Shown here piece after piece: positions 10,087 through 19,559 of a stretch of DNA of 64,000 bases. The notes under the pieces were generated by a model, which was not told the origin of the DNA, did not search any database, and saw only the letters and a list, made by a program, of their open reading frames with translations. The DNA is from Herminiimonas arsenicoxydans. GTDB taxonomy: Bacteria > Pseudomonadota > Gammaproteobacteria > Burkholderiales > Burkholderiaceae_D. Location of the stretch: contig CU207211.1 in NCBI GenBank assembly GCA_000026125.1, positions 372,001 to 436,000 on the forward strand, read 5' to 3'. Within the stretch, counting starts at the first letter, position 1, and each line of letters begins with the position of its first letter. Both the position numbers and the translations under genes were made by a program.

Positions 10087-11430
10087 TTAAATGACGCCTT
10101 GTGCCAGCATCGCGTCTGCGACTTTGACGAAACCGGCGATATTGGCACCGTCTACATAGCTGATTGTGCCATCGGCGCGACGACCGTGACGCAAGCAGGC
10201 GTCATGGATGTTGCACATGATGGAATGCAAGCGTGCATCGACTTCTTCACGCGGCCAGGAAATGCGCATCGCGTTCTGACCCATTTCCAGGCCTGAAGTA
10301 GCAACGCCGCCAGCATTGCTGGCTTTGCCTGGTGCGTACAATACGCCGCTGCTTTCGAATACGCGGACTGCTTCGATCGTGGTCGGCATGTTGGCGCCTT
10401 CGGCGACGCAGATCACACCGTTTTTGACCAGAATATTGGCGGCTTCGATATCCAGTTCGTTTTGAGTTGCACAAGGCAGGGCAACATCAACCGGTACATG
10501 CCATGGGCTCATGCCGGCATGGAATTCGACGCCGGTACGTTGTGCGTAGTCGCTGACGCGGCCATACAGATGGTTTTTGACTTCCATCAGGATCGCCAGT
10601 TTATCCGGGGTGAAGCCGTCGTTATCAACGATAGTGCCGCTGGAGTCGGACACGGTAATCACTTTCGCGCCCAGCGACATTGCTTTTTCGACTGCGAACT
10701 GAGCGACATTGCCCGAGCCGGATACGCTGACGCGCATGCCGTCGAAGCTCAAACCCTTCTGTTTCAGCATTTGCTCGGCAAAATAGACAGTACCGTAGCC
10801 GGTTGCTTCGGGGCGAATCAGGGAGCCGCCGAAGCTCAAGCCCTTGCCGGTAAAGACGCAGTCCGCACGATTGCTGAGCTTTTTCATCATGCCGGCCATG
10901 AAGCCGACTTCGCGCCCGCCCACGCCGATATCGCCTGCTGGTACGTCGGTATCGGAACCGATGTGACGGAACAGTTCGCTGACGAAAGCCTGGCAGAAAC
11001 GCATGACTTCACCCGGGCTCTTGCCTTTAGGGTCGAAATCGGAGCCGCCCTTGCCGCCGCCCATAGGCAGCGTGGTCAATGCATTCTTGAAGGTTTGCTC
11101 GAAGGCGAGGAATTTCAGGATCGACAAATTAACCGAAGGATGGAAGCGAATGCCGCCTTTATACGGGCCGATCGCCGAGTTTTGCTGAATGCGATAGCCG
11201 CGGTTGACTTGCACGTCGCCGTGGTCATTAACCCAGGAAACGCGGAACATGATGATGCGTTCCGGTTCAATCAGGCGATCCAGCAAGCCGTGTTCGGCAT
11301 AGTGAGGGTTTTGTTCGATGAAAGGCCAGAGACTTTCCATCACTTCCGTGACCGCTTGCAAAAACTCCGGTTGTCCTGGGTTGCGCTCTGCAACGTGCGT
11401 TAGAAAGTCTTCAAGAGATTGGTGTTTCAT
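10087..11430 (-). CDS. gdhA: NADP-specific glutamate dehydrogenase
   Basis: Converts 2-oxoglutarate and ammonium to glutamate with NADPH; 447 residues, typical of the hexameric GdhA class. Visible motifs include the substrate-binding region GGIRFHPSVNLSILKFLAFEQ, the catalytic-lysine loop PMGGGKGGSDFDPKGKS and the nucleotide-binding fold VSVSGSGNVAQFAVEKA. Monocistronic, with a strong terminator downstream and an 11-bp inverted repeat just before the start codon (separate entry). Confidence 0.97.
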   Translation of the reverse strand: MKHQSLEDFLTHVAERNPGQPEFLQAVTEVMESLWPFIEQNPHYAEHGLLDRLIEPERIIMFRVSWVNDHGDVQVNRGYRIQQNSAIGPYKGGIRFHPSVNLSILKFLAFEQTFKNALTTLPMGGGKGGSDFDPKGKSPGEVMRFCQAFVSELFRHIGSDTDVPAGDIGVGGREVGFMAGMMKKLSNRADCVFTGKGLSFGGSLIRPEATGYGTVYFAEQMLKQKGLSFDGMRVSVSGSGNVAQFAVEKAMSLGAKVITVSDSSGTIVDNDGFTPDKLAILMEVKNHLYGRVSDYAQRTGVEFHAGMSPWHVPVDVALPCATQNELDIEAANILVKNGVICVAEGANMPTTIEAVRVFESSGVLYAPGKASNAGGVATSGLEMGQNAMRISWPREEVDARLHSIMCNIHDACLRHGRRADGTISYVDGANIAGFVKVADAMLAQGVI

Positions 11431-11444
11431 CGGGTTGCCTTAAA

Positions 11445-11480
11445 TTAGTGCAAAAAAATAGCCACAGCATTTTGCACTAA
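11445..11480. promoter_or_regulatory. Inverted repeat in the gdhA leader/promoter
   Basis: TTAGTGCAAAA (11445-11455) is repeated in inverse at 11470-11480 with a 14-nt gap, 15-50 bp upstream of the gdhA start codon. The half site GTGCA/TGCAC resembles NtrC half sites found elsewhere in this window, but the spacing is wrong for a single NtrC dyad. It may be the operator of another regulator or an mRNA hairpin. The rest of 11481-11782 shows no gene I can support. Confidence 0.5.
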
Positions 11481-11782
11481 AAGCGGTCATGCTGTCATTT
11501 TTTTTACGTGGAACTGCACAATTTTATTTGTGCATGAAAACATGCCATTCGCACAAAATATGCGTGCTGCTCCGGGGAGATAAGCATACCGGATGATGCG
11601 TTCACGGCAGCGATAGAAGGGCCGAGTCGGCGCATAGTATAGCGGACTGATATTTTTGCTTACAGGCGGCGGAAATGTGATCGAGAATTCCTCTGTTTGA
11701 GGGGGCACCATCGCTGCAATTGGCTGTTTTTCAGCAACAGACGAAGCTACCGCGTTCGTGCTTTTGCAAAGCATCAATGCAA

Positions 11783-12130
11783 CTATTTTTTGTGGATGGT
11801 GCGACTGTCGACTGGGGCCTCTTCTCTTTCCGACATGCCATAATCGCGAAGGACGCTGGCGACACGCAGACGGTAATCGGCAAACACCTTGGCGCGCCCT
11901 TGTGCCTGTGCAGCGCGATGCGATTCGAGATTCCTCCATGCGGCGACCGCTTCCTCGTCGCGCCAGAAAGACAGGGAGAGAATTTTTTTCGGATCGCTCA
12001 GGCTGGCGAAACGTTCAACCGAAATAAAACCATCGATTTTTTCAAGCCGAGGTTTCAGTTCAGCGGCAATGTCGAGGTAAGTCTGCTTGTGCGCATCGCT
12101 TGGGATCACTTCAAATATGACTGTAATCAT
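11783..12130 (-). CDS. Antibiotic biosynthesis monooxygenase (ABM) domain protein
   Basis: A 115-residue dimeric alpha-beta barrel (ABM-like) protein: MITVIFEVIPSDAHKQTYLD at the N-terminus, then DGFISVERFASLSDP and LSLSFWRDEEAVAAWRN, the pattern of small cofactor-free monooxygenases and heme-degrading relatives. It follows the last ABC transporter gene with a 3-bp gap and is probably the distal gene of that operon. Its substrate is unknown; the linkage suggests it acts on whatever the transporter imports. Confidence 0.8.
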   Translation of the reverse strand: MITVIFEVIPSDAHKQTYLDIAAELKPRLEKIDGFISVERFASLSDPKKILSLSFWRDEEAVAAWRNLESHRAAQAQGRAKVFADYRLRVASVLRDYGMSEREEAPVDSRTIHKK

Positions 12131-12133
12131 GAT

Positions 12134-12841
12134 TTACGCTCCTTTGATGATTTTCATGGTCGCGGCATCTGCTTCCGCTTGCGCCAGCGTCCCTTCAAAT
12201 ACGATCTCGCCGCGTTCGATCACATACAGGCGATCGGCAAACGGTGGCAGATGATAGAAGTTGGATTCGGCCAGCAACACGCCGCGGCCCTGCTTCAGGA
12301 TGCTTTGCAAGCCTTCGCTGATGGTCGGGATGATGGCTGGTGACAAACCTTCGAATGCTTCATCCAGCAGCAAGAGTTCAGGGTCCAGCGCGAGCGCACG
12401 CGCAATCGATACCATCTTGCGTTCGCCGCCCGACAGTTGCTGGCCGCCCCTGTGCAGGTATTGCTTGAGCTTGGGGAAAACCGCGTAGGCTTCGTCTATC
12501 CGTTCCTGCGCGCTACGTCCCGACTTGCGGGTCCAGGTTGGCAGTGCGATATTGTCTTCGACGGTCAGGTCGCCAAATACATCGCTGCCTTCCGGCGTAT
12601 AGCCGAGCCCAAGTTCGACGATCTTGTGGGTTTGCATGCCATTGATGGCGCTGCGTTTCCATTTGATGGCCCCCGATTTCAGTGGCTGGAATCCCATGAT
12701 GGAGCGGAAAGTGGTCGACTTGCCGGCACCGTTGCGACCAACCAGACATACCAGTTCACCCGGCTCTATGTGCATCGAAATATCGCGCAAGACCGGATTG
12801 CCTGCCAGGATGACATTGACGTTTTCAAGTGCAAGAGACAT
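12134..12841 (-). CDS. ABC transporter ATP-binding protein, LivF type
   Basis: A 235-residue ATPase of the branched-chain amino acid (HAAT) class. Walker A is GRNGAGKST, the ABC signature is LSGGERKMVSIARAL and Walker B is LLLLDEAFEGLSP. It ends with the LivF-like IERGEIVFEGTLAQ. Its start codon overlaps the end of the upstream LivG-type gene by one base. It would pair with the LivG-type ATPase to drive the LivH/LivM-type permeases. Confidence 0.93.
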   Translation of the reverse strand: MSLALENVNVILAGNPVLRDISMHIEPGELVCLVGRNGAGKSTTFRSIMGFQPLKSGAIKWKRSAINGMQTHKIVELGLGYTPEGSDVFGDLTVEDNIALPTWTRKSGRSAQERIDEAYAVFPKLKQYLHRGGQQLSGGERKMVSIARALALDPELLLLDEAFEGLSPAIIPTISEGLQSILKQGRGVLLAESNFYHLPPFADRLYVIERGEIVFEGTLAQAEADAATMKIIKGA

Positions 12842-13608
12842 CAGTGCGCTCCTTTTCCGACCACGATAGAGATAATTTCTTCATTGGCAAAAAATTCATC
12901 GCGCGGTAGATCGGCAATTTTCTTGCCGGCCTGCATGGCAATGATGCGTGTCGAATAGCGCGATACCAGATCCATATCGTGTTCTACCAGCATGATGGCT
13001 TCGATTCCCATGTGTTTGGCGGCACGCAACAAGGTTTCCATGACGCCGTGTTTGTCGGCGGTGGAAACGCCTGCGGTCGGTTCATCCAGCAGCATGACTT
13101 TCGGATGCAGTGCAAATGCGCTGGCAACGTCGAGCAGCTTGCGGCGCCCGTGCGGTAATGAGCTGCCTTTGGTATCCAGCCAGGGTGCCAGGCCAAAGGC
13201 GTCAGCGGTACGCACTACGATATCGTTAACCTTGCGGCTGCCGAACAGAGAACCGAAACCGTTCCAGCGCATATTCAGATAAGAACAGGCGGAGACAGCA
13301 ATCGTTTCGCGCACGGTCAGCTCGGGAAAAATGCTCGTGAGCTGGAAGGCGCGTGCCAGTCCGCGTGTCGCGAGGTCGACCGCACCGACACCGGCAATAT
13401 TGGAGCCATTGAAATGGACATTGCCGGTCGTCGGCTGATGCAGCCCGGTCAGTACATTGACCAGCGTGGTTTTACCCGCACCATTAGGTCCGACCACGGA
13501 AACGAATTCACCGCGTGAGACTGACAGGTCCACATTGTGGAGCGCGATGAAGTCGCCATAGTGACGCGAAATTTGTTGTGCCTGGAGCAGCACATCGTTG
13601 GTACTCAT
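12841..13608 (-). CDS. ABC transporter ATP-binding protein, LivG type
   Basis: A 255-residue ATPase with Walker A GPNGAGKTT and Walker B VMLLDEPTAGVS. The signature loop is LPHGRRKL, a departure from the usual LSGGQ that occurs in HAAT-family ATPases. The C-terminal MLVEHDMDLVSRYSTRIIAMQAG matches LivG. It overlaps the upstream permease gene by four bases, consistent with one operon. Confidence 0.92.
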   Translation of the reverse strand: MSTNDVLLQAQQISRHYGDFIALHNVDLSVSRGEFVSVVGPNGAGKTTLVNVLTGLHQPTTGNVHFNGSNIAGVGAVDLATRGLARAFQLTSIFPELTVRETIAVSACSYLNMRWNGFGSLFGSRKVNDIVVRTADAFGLAPWLDTKGSSLPHGRRKLLDVASAFALHPKVMLLDEPTAGVSTADKHGVMETLLRAAKHMGIEAIMLVEHDMDLVSRYSTRIIAMQAGKKIADLPRDEFFANEEIISIVVGKGAH

Positions 13609-14636
13609 GCTTGCTCTCCCTTCGACTTGAATTTACGGACGGCGCCCATGATGCCGCCAGGCAGAACCACTACCAGGATCGCAAGGATCGCGCCGAGGAA
13701 GAAGCGCCAGTACTGCGTCAGTGAAGACAATTCATCCTGCAGCAGGATAAAGACAAAGGCGCCCAATACCGGACCAAGGAATTCCTGATAGCCGCCGAGT
13801 ACTGCCATGAAGACGAGGTGACCGGAATGCGTCCAGTAAGCCAGTTCAGGATCGGCGAGGCCGGTATTGACGCCGAGGATGACGCCACCGATAGATGCAT
13901 AGACGGCTGAAATGACGAAGGCAATCGCACGCACGCTGCGTATCTTGACGCCGAGGTAGAGCGCCTTGACAGCATTGTCACGTGAGGCCATCAGGTGTAT
14001 GCCGTAAGGCGAACGCACGATGCGCCACATCACCAGCGTCAGCAACAGGATCATGACCAGACAGTAATAATAGAAAGGTCCGCCGAGGAATGCAGTCTTG
14101 TCGAACTGATCCAGTTCCATGCCAAACAGGGTCGGACGCGGTACGCGCATGCCGCTGTCACCGCCAGTGATGTAATAGAACTTGTTGAGGAAGGAATGGA
14201 ACAGCATGCCGAATGACAAGGTCAGCATACCGAAGAAGATGCCGGTAAAGCGACTCGCCAGCCAGGCTATCGGTATCGAGATGATGGTCGATGCCACGAT
14301 TGCTGTCAGTAGCATTAGTTCGAAGGACACCATGCCGGTCTTGGACACCAGCGCTGCCGCCGCATACGCGCCGATTGCAATGAAGAGTGCATGGCCGAAA
14401 GAGAGCAGGCCGCCATAACCGAACAGTAGGTTAAAGCCGAGCAGAATCACTGCATAAGCGAAGAAGGGAATCAGCAGCGTCATGTAGTACTGGCTGACGA
14501 TCAATGGTGCGATCACCAGTGCGGCAATGACCAGGCCGCCGGCTATCAGTTTGGCGCGCGAGACGCCCGGTGGCACGATGAATTCCAATTCTTCCGGCGC
14601 CGTAATAGGCGCACTGTGTACGGTATCGGTTCTCAT
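13605..14636 (-). CDS. ABC transporter permease, LivM type
   Basis: A 343-residue inner-membrane permease with about nine hydrophobic segments. The family patch LLFGYGGLLSFGHALFIAIGAYAA and the cytoplasmic loop SPYGIHLMASRDNAVKALYLG (the EAA-like coupling loop) are present. A roughly 30-residue hydrophilic N-terminus precedes the first helix. It overlaps the LivH-type gene by four bases at its start and the LivG-type gene by four bases at its end. Confidence 0.92.
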   Translation of the reverse strand: MRTDTVHSAPITAPEELEFIVPPGVSRAKLIAGGLVIAALVIAPLIVSQYYMTLLIPFFAYAVILLGFNLLFGYGGLLSFGHALFIAIGAYAAAALVSKTGMVSFELMLLTAIVASTIISIPIAWLASRFTGIFFGMLTLSFGMLFHSFLNKFYYITGGDSGMRVPRPTLFGMELDQFDKTAFLGGPFYYYCLVMILLLTLVMWRIVRSPYGIHLMASRDNAVKALYLGVKIRSVRAIAFVISAVYASIGGVILGVNTGLADPELAYWTHSGHLVFMAVLGGYQEFLGPVLGAFVFILLQDELSSLTQYWRFFLGAILAILVVVLPGGIMGAVRKFKSKGEQA

Positions 14637-15514
14637 GTTTCCGCCTTTCCATAGAGACCTGCCGGCTTCCAGATGAGGACTGCCAACACAATTGCATAGA
14701 TAGCCAGAATTTCAGCTTCCGGATAATACATGGCGCTGAGTGCGCGTATCAGGCCGACGATCAGCGCGCCGACTGCGGCTCCCTTCATGCTGCCGAGGCC
14801 GCCGATCACGACCACGGCAAATGCTTCAACCACCAGTTCGACGCCCATCTCCAGCGACGCCGCTGCATTCGGGATCACCAGGGCACCGCCTATCGTGCCG
14901 AGCATGGTGCCGAGCGTGAACACCATCACGTAGACGCGGGTCACGTTAATGCCCATCGCGGCGCTGGTTTCGCGATTCTCTGCGGTGGCACGCAGGATTT
15001 TGCCGGTCTTGGTTTTGCCGAGGAAGTAAGCCATGCCTATCGCCAGTGAGACTGCGACTGCAATCACCATCACGTTATAGGTAGGCATGCTGACGCCGAA
15101 GGCAGACAGGATGCCGAAGGTCATCGAGACGTTAGGCAATTGCTGCGGGTCGGCGCCCCAGAAGAAGCGCAGTACATCCTGGAACATCAGCATCACTGCG
15201 AAGGTCAGCAGCAACTGGAAGGATTCAGGGCGGTTATAAATAGTGCGGATCAGTCTTTCCAGCGGAATGCCGATCAGGCCGATGACTATGCCGGCTCCCA
15301 GCAGGACGAATGGAAACAAATGAACCGGCAGGCCTTTGCTCAGCGCCCATGATGTGACGAAGATGCCGAAATATGCGCCGAGCGCATAGATTGATCCGCA
15401 CGCCAGATTGATGATGCGCTGCACGCCGAAGATGAGTTGCAAGCCGGACGCCACCAGGAACAAGACAGCTGCCTGGAACACACCAGCCAAAAGGATATTG
15501 AAAAACGGAGCCAT
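14633..15514 (-). CDS. ABC transporter permease, LivH type
   Basis: A 293-residue permease. It starts MAPFFNILLAGVFQAAVLFL and carries the LivH patch GVQRIINLACGSIYALGAYFG and the coupling loop GKILRATAENRETSAAMGIN. Seven to eight membrane spans are likely. It is separated by 72 bp from the binding-protein gene upstream and coupled to the LivM-type gene downstream. Confidence 0.92.
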   Translation of the reverse strand: MAPFFNILLAGVFQAAVLFLVASGLQLIFGVQRIINLACGSIYALGAYFGIFVTSWALSKGLPVHLFPFVLLGAGIVIGLIGIPLERLIRTIYNRPESFQLLLTFAVMLMFQDVLRFFWGADPQQLPNVSMTFGILSAFGVSMPTYNVMVIAVAVSLAIGMAYFLGKTKTGKILRATAENRETSAAMGINVTRVYVMVFTLGTMLGTIGGALVIPNAAASLEMGVELVVEAFAVVVIGGLGSMKGAAVGALIVGLIRALSAMYYPEAEILAIYAIVLAVLIWKPAGLYGKAET

Positions 15515-15586
15515 AGATACACCCCTCCCTGGCCGATACCAATTGCTAAGTATTGGCCAGGGAAGTTCCCTCCTCTTTGTCAGGTG

Positions 15587-16876
15587 TTAGATCTTGAAGT
15601 TTGCAGTATTCAGCCATTCCCAGAAATCCGCACCTGTCGGTTTCTGCAATTGGTCTGAGTACATGGTTTCAACCGATGCCAGTGTCGGGAAGTCGTAGTT
15701 GTTCTTGTTGGTCGACAGTCCCTGATGGAAAGTCTGGTTGGCGATATGGTCGGCGCGCATTGCACCTTTGCCACCGAGCGACTCAACCTGCACGCCGGGG
15801 ATGGCAGCGCAAATTTCTTCCGGGGTCGGCCAGGATTTTTTCGCCGCCAGCGCTTTTTCGACACCGGCCTTGTAGACCATCATCGAGAAGTAAGCACGGT
15901 CAGCTTCCCAGTGCGGGTAATCCTTGTACTTGTCGGCATACCATTTGACGAATTCCTTCTGTGTCGCCGAGGCCTTCGGATCATCGAAGTACATGGTGTT
16001 GTGACCCCAGACGATGCCTTCAGGTGTGAATTCTTTTTTCATCGCGGTGTGTTGCCAGCCGGCGGCCGGCAGCACGAAACGCGTGCCTTCAGTCAAACCG
16101 GCGTTGTGCGCCTGTTTCATGAAGACCGGCAAATCGGCAAACAGCAGGGATGAAAAAATCAGGTCAGGTTTGGCTGCCTTGAGTGCGGCCACGTTGGAAG
16201 TCAGATCGAGGTTGCCGATCTTCGACCACTGCTCGGACACGACTTCGTGTTCGATGCCGTATTTTTTCAGCAGTGCCTGGAATGCGGTCCAGGTATTGCG
16301 GCCATACGAGTAATCAGGGTTGACGCAGGCGATGCGCTTGAACTTGCCCTTGAAGTGTTTGATCGCCAGCAACGAGGCCATCACTGCTTCGCACTCATTA
16401 TCCGTGCTGCGGAATACATACTTCGGCTTCGGCATGGTTTCCTTCACGCCGTCCTGAGTCGTGCCATCCCAGAAGATGGTCGGCATGCGTGAATCTTCGG
16501 CCGCCGGTGCCAGTGCCAGGCTGACGCCGGATGACACGATACCCTGTACGCAATCCACTTTTTCCTGCAGTACCAGTTTGCGGAAACGATCGATGGTGTC
16601 TTTCGGGGAAGTCTCTTCCTGGATCACCAATTCGACCTTGCGGCCGCCGATACCGCCGGCTGCATTGATGCGCGCCGTGGTCCATTCCACTCCGCGCAAT
16701 CCGCATTCGCCGATGGTGCCGGCAACGCCGCCGCGTGGAGCGATGATGCCAATCCGAATGGGTTTGTTCTGAGCGAAGGCGGGTACGCCCAAAAAGCCAG
16801 ATGCTCCTACAGCAACGCCGGCGCCAATTGCTTTTAACACGGATCGACGCTGGTTTGATTTCGCTATCTTTTTCAT
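15587..16876 (-). CDS. HAAT-family ABC transporter substrate-binding protein
   Basis: Periplasmic binding protein of 429 residues (peripla_BP_6 fold). It begins with a Tat-like signal: NQRRSVLKAIGAG followed by a hydrophobic stretch and an AFA cleavage site. The mature protein shows the class features KPIRIGIIAPRGG and VELVIQEETSPKDTIDRF. The start at 16876 has GGAG 9-12 bp upstream; an ATG 33 bp further upstream is less likely. The ligand is unknown: HAAT proteins bind amino acids, amides, urea or aromatic acids. First gene of the leftward transporter operon. Confidence 0.9.
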   Translation of the reverse strand: MKKIAKSNQRRSVLKAIGAGVAVGASGFLGVPAFAQNKPIRIGIIAPRGGVAGTIGECGLRGVEWTTARINAAGGIGGRKVELVIQEETSPKDTIDRFRKLVLQEKVDCVQGIVSSGVSLALAPAAEDSRMPTIFWDGTTQDGVKETMPKPKYVFRSTDNECEAVMASLLAIKHFKGKFKRIACVNPDYSYGRNTWTAFQALLKKYGIEHEVVSEQWSKIGNLDLTSNVAALKAAKPDLIFSSLLFADLPVFMKQAHNAGLTEGTRFVLPAAGWQHTAMKKEFTPEGIVWGHNTMYFDDPKASATQKEFVKWYADKYKDYPHWEADRAYFSMMVYKAGVEKALAAKKSWPTPEEICAAIPGVQVESLGGKGAMRADHIANQTFHQGLSTNKNNYDFPTLASVETMYSDQLQKPTGADFWEWLNTANFKI

Positions 16877-17589
16877 GAGCTTCTCCATTCTCCAGGTTGT
16901 TGTATTCATAAAATGTATATGAGATATGTACTATTAATATATCACTGTGATTTTGCATGTGCAAGCTTTTGTCCTGTTGTTGTTTTTAAAGGATAAAAAC
17001 GGTTTTTTGTACCGAAGCCATGAATGGATAAGGGCGATGTTGATGCGCTTTCGAAGAGATTTTTTAGTCTTGATATGGCGTCAAACAACGCGAGCGATGT
17101 ACATTTTCTGCCGCGCGTATCCGGTATTTATATGGCCGTTACCTGATTGCTTGATTGATCGGTTTGAGCAAACAATAAACAGGCGTGCGGTCTATCCGTG
17201 AAAATTTTCAGGATAAGGAAGTGCCACATGACCGCTGTATCCTGTGGCTTGTGAATGCATGAAGAGACTTCTTTTATAGAAATGCTTTTAAGCACGTGGC
17301 GTGTGTATTTGGTGATACGGCATGGTCGGCGAGTACTCACCTGTCAAGCCGTTTTTTCTGGGTTGCGGTCTGTATGGTTTTTGTATTCTTGATTGATGCA
17401 ACTGCACAAATGCTGGAATCGTGGGTGAAATGCGAAGTGCGGCAGGATGCGAGATGAGGTTTGAGGTGGTGTATTGTCACCCTTCGAACAATTCAGCATG
17501 GCTTGACGGCATGTGCCGGAACTGGCGTTTAGTTCAGGCAGGGAAATGGGCGAAGCAGAATGCGTCGCCCATGTATTCATGGTGTGTTT
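16877..17589. other. Intergenic region, no supported gene
   Basis: About 710 bp between the transporter operon and the universal stress gene. The first 130 bp are A/T-rich and should contain the promoter of the leftward transporter operon. Short open frames exist on both strands but none has a convincing start or composition. I see no clear terminator hairpin and no sigma-54 element. Confidence 0.5.
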
Positions 17590-18033
17590 TTATCGAAATA
17601 CCAAAACGGGGATTGTTGAATGCGCCAATACCTTTTGCGTTTCGCTGCCGACGAACAACTTGTTCAAGCCTTTGCGCCCGTGTGATGCCATGAAAATGAC
17701 ATCGCATGCGGATGCTTCTGCCGTTCGCACGATTTCCTCATATGGACTGAAAGACAGGGCGACTGCAGTCTTGCATGTCACGCCCTGAGCGCGTGCAAGC
17801 GCTGCGGCCTTGTCAACATTATGCTGTGCGATTTCCTGCGCTTTTTCGTCGTAGGCTACTGAGTCCATGGGAAATACGCCTGCTCCTTCAACCAGTGCCG
17901 AGTACACATAGGGTTCTGCAACGCAGAGCGTGACAAGCTCGCCGTTCACTGTTTTGGCAAATTCTATTGCGGCAGTGATGGCTTTGTCGGATAAGGGAGA
18001 GCCGTCTGTTGGCACGAGGATTTTTTTGAACAT
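17590..18033 (-). CDS. Universal stress protein (UspA family)
   Basis: A 147-residue single-domain Usp. It begins MFKKILVPTDGSPLSDKA and ends with the nucleotide-binding signature GSETQKVLAHSTIPVLV, preceded by DVIFMASHGRKG; the G-x2-G-x9-G(S/T) type pattern suggests ATP binding. The start at 18033 has GGAGAAAACC upstream; the frame stays open further upstream but without Usp features. An FNR-type site about 70 bp upstream suggests induction at low oxygen. Confidence 0.9.
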   Translation of the reverse strand: MFKKILVPTDGSPLSDKAITAAIEFAKTVNGELVTLCVAEPYVYSALVEGAGVFPMDSVAYDEKAQEIAQHNVDKAAALARAQGVTCKTAVALSFSPYEEIVRTAEASACDVIFMASHGRKGLNKLFVGSETQKVLAHSTIPVLVFR

Positions 18034-18099
18034 GGTTTTCTCCGGTGGTTGGAAAACGCTACTGCCCATCAACGATATATTCACTGGGTTCTGGTCAGT

Positions 18100-18113
18100 C
18101 TGATCCAGATCAA
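18100..18113 (-). promoter_or_regulatory. FNR/ANR-type binding site upstream of the Usp gene
   Basis: On the minus strand the site reads TTGAT-CTGG-ATCAG, one mismatch from the consensus TTGAT-N4-ATCAA. Its centre is about 73 bp upstream of the Usp start codon, a position that fits activation at about -41.5 if the leader is around 30 nt. Anaerobic Usp genes are known FNR/Anr targets. Confidence 0.55.
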
Positions 18114-18363
18114 AAAACAGCAAAATGGCGTGCTCGAACCCTGTCTTCTGTATTTCCAGCGACAAGAAGTGAGCTTGCAAACCATCTTAAATGAAAACAG
18201 GGCTTCTGCGTCATGTTAGCCAAAGTTAAGTAAAAATCCCCGTCACAGGAATGATGTGCAGTGTGGATGCACAATTTTATTGTGAGCGACCGTGAGCATG
18301 CAGGGCATGCTTGATCGACAAGGATGTCCGTGCGGCGCTTGACGCATCTTGTTGCAGCATGTG

Positions 18364-19179
18364 CTATTTGGGGAGGGAGGCTCTGCGATAAATGATGTGA
18401 TAGACGAGTCCTACCAAGACACTGCCGCCGATGATGTTGCCCATGATGACAGGCAGCATATTGCTGAAGAAGCCGGTCCAGGTAATGGCGCCGGCAGTTG
18501 CGCCATCGCCCTGCAACAACATCGCGAGCGGGAAGAAATACATGTTGGCGACGCTGTGCTCGAAGCCTGCGGCAACGAAGGCCGAGATAGGGAAGATGAT
18601 CGCGACGACCTTGTCGACCACGCTGCGTCCGGCAAACGCCATCCACACTGCCATGCAGACCAGCACATTGCACATCACGCCCTTGAAGAAGGCGGTCCAG
18701 AATGGCATCGCAGCCTTGGCTGCGGCAATCGTCAGATATTCCTGTGCAATCGCACCATGGTTCATGTCGGCATGGCGTGACAGGTAAACCAGCAGCGCCA
18801 GGCCGGCCGCACCTATGAAATTGCCGCAGCAAACGATCGCCCAGTTGCGCAACACATCCAGTGTGGAAATTTTGCCATCGGCCCAGGCCATCGCCAGCAG
18901 ATTGTTGCCCGTGAATAATTCGGCGCCGGCCACGACCACCAGTATTAAGCCCAGGGAAAATACCGCGCCACCAAGTATCTGCCTGACCGCAAAGCCCAGT
19001 GTCGGATCGGATTTGACGATCACAAAATAGAGTGCGCCCAGGCCGATGAAGGCGCCTGCCAGAATGCTCAACATCAGCATGGAAAGAAAAGGCAGGTGCG
19101 CCTTGGTCACGCCGACTTCTTCTACGCGCGCCGCAATTTCTTTGGGGGAGAAGGCATCGGAACCGAAGATTTCAGACAT
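18364..19179 (-). CDS. Formate/nitrite transporter family channel
   Basis: A 271-residue membrane protein of the FNT family with six hydrophobic spans. Family landmarks are AGAFIGLGALYFVIV, GAELFTGNNLLAMAW (the TGN loop of the pore), NFIGAAGLALLVY and GFEHSVANMYFFPLAM. It could move formate or nitrite; the sequence does not decide between FocA and NirC. It is read in the same direction as the Usp gene downstream, with a 330-bp gap. Nitrite export or uptake would fit the nitrate cluster elsewhere in the window, but the genes are not adjacent. Confidence 0.92.
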   Translation of the reverse strand: MSEIFGSDAFSPKEIAARVEEVGVTKAHLPFLSMLMLSILAGAFIGLGALYFVIVKSDPTLGFAVRQILGGAVFSLGLILVVVAGAELFTGNNLLAMAWADGKISTLDVLRNWAIVCCGNFIGAAGLALLVYLSRHADMNHGAIAQEYLTIAAAKAAMPFWTAFFKGVMCNVLVCMAVWMAFAGRSVVDKVVAIIFPISAFVAAGFEHSVANMYFFPLAMLLQGDGATAGAITWTGFFSNMLPVIMGNIIGGSVLVGLVYHIIYRRASLPK

Positions 19180-19559
19180 GGTGTGCTCCTTGCTGGATAA
19201 GCGTATGGATTGTGCCCATGATGCCTATATTTAGTTTGTCCAGACCGGCTGCATGAAGATATCTCTCTCAAGGACGCCTAGTCATGAAGGTGCCAGCGCC
19301 GAATTTTTCTAAGTAAAGCCACGTCAATCACTCCAATCTCCTACGCACTATCGTAAGTAGAATTGTGTTCTAAACGTGAGACAATTTTGGCTGAAATTAT
19401 GCTGCGACTTGTTGGCTGAACGCAAGCTAACTGCAGCTCGCGCTAGTGGGTGGGAAAGTGCTTCTGACACAGTAAAAATAGAATATGGCGGTTGGCATAT
19501 TTTTTCGGTGATCACATGTGTCACATTCACTAGCACGCAACCCTTTGAATTTAACTCGA
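19180..19559. other. Divergent intergenic region
   Basis: A 380-bp interval between the leftward FNT gene and the rightward histidine kinase. It must hold promoters for both genes. The kinase frame stays open upstream to a GTG at 19518. No other gene, terminator or repeat is evident. Confidence 0.4.

Noticed and set aside
11487..11939. A 150-codon minus-strand frame upstream of gdhA
   Set aside because: It overlaps the ABM-domain gene in another frame and lacks a ribosome site; the product looks random.
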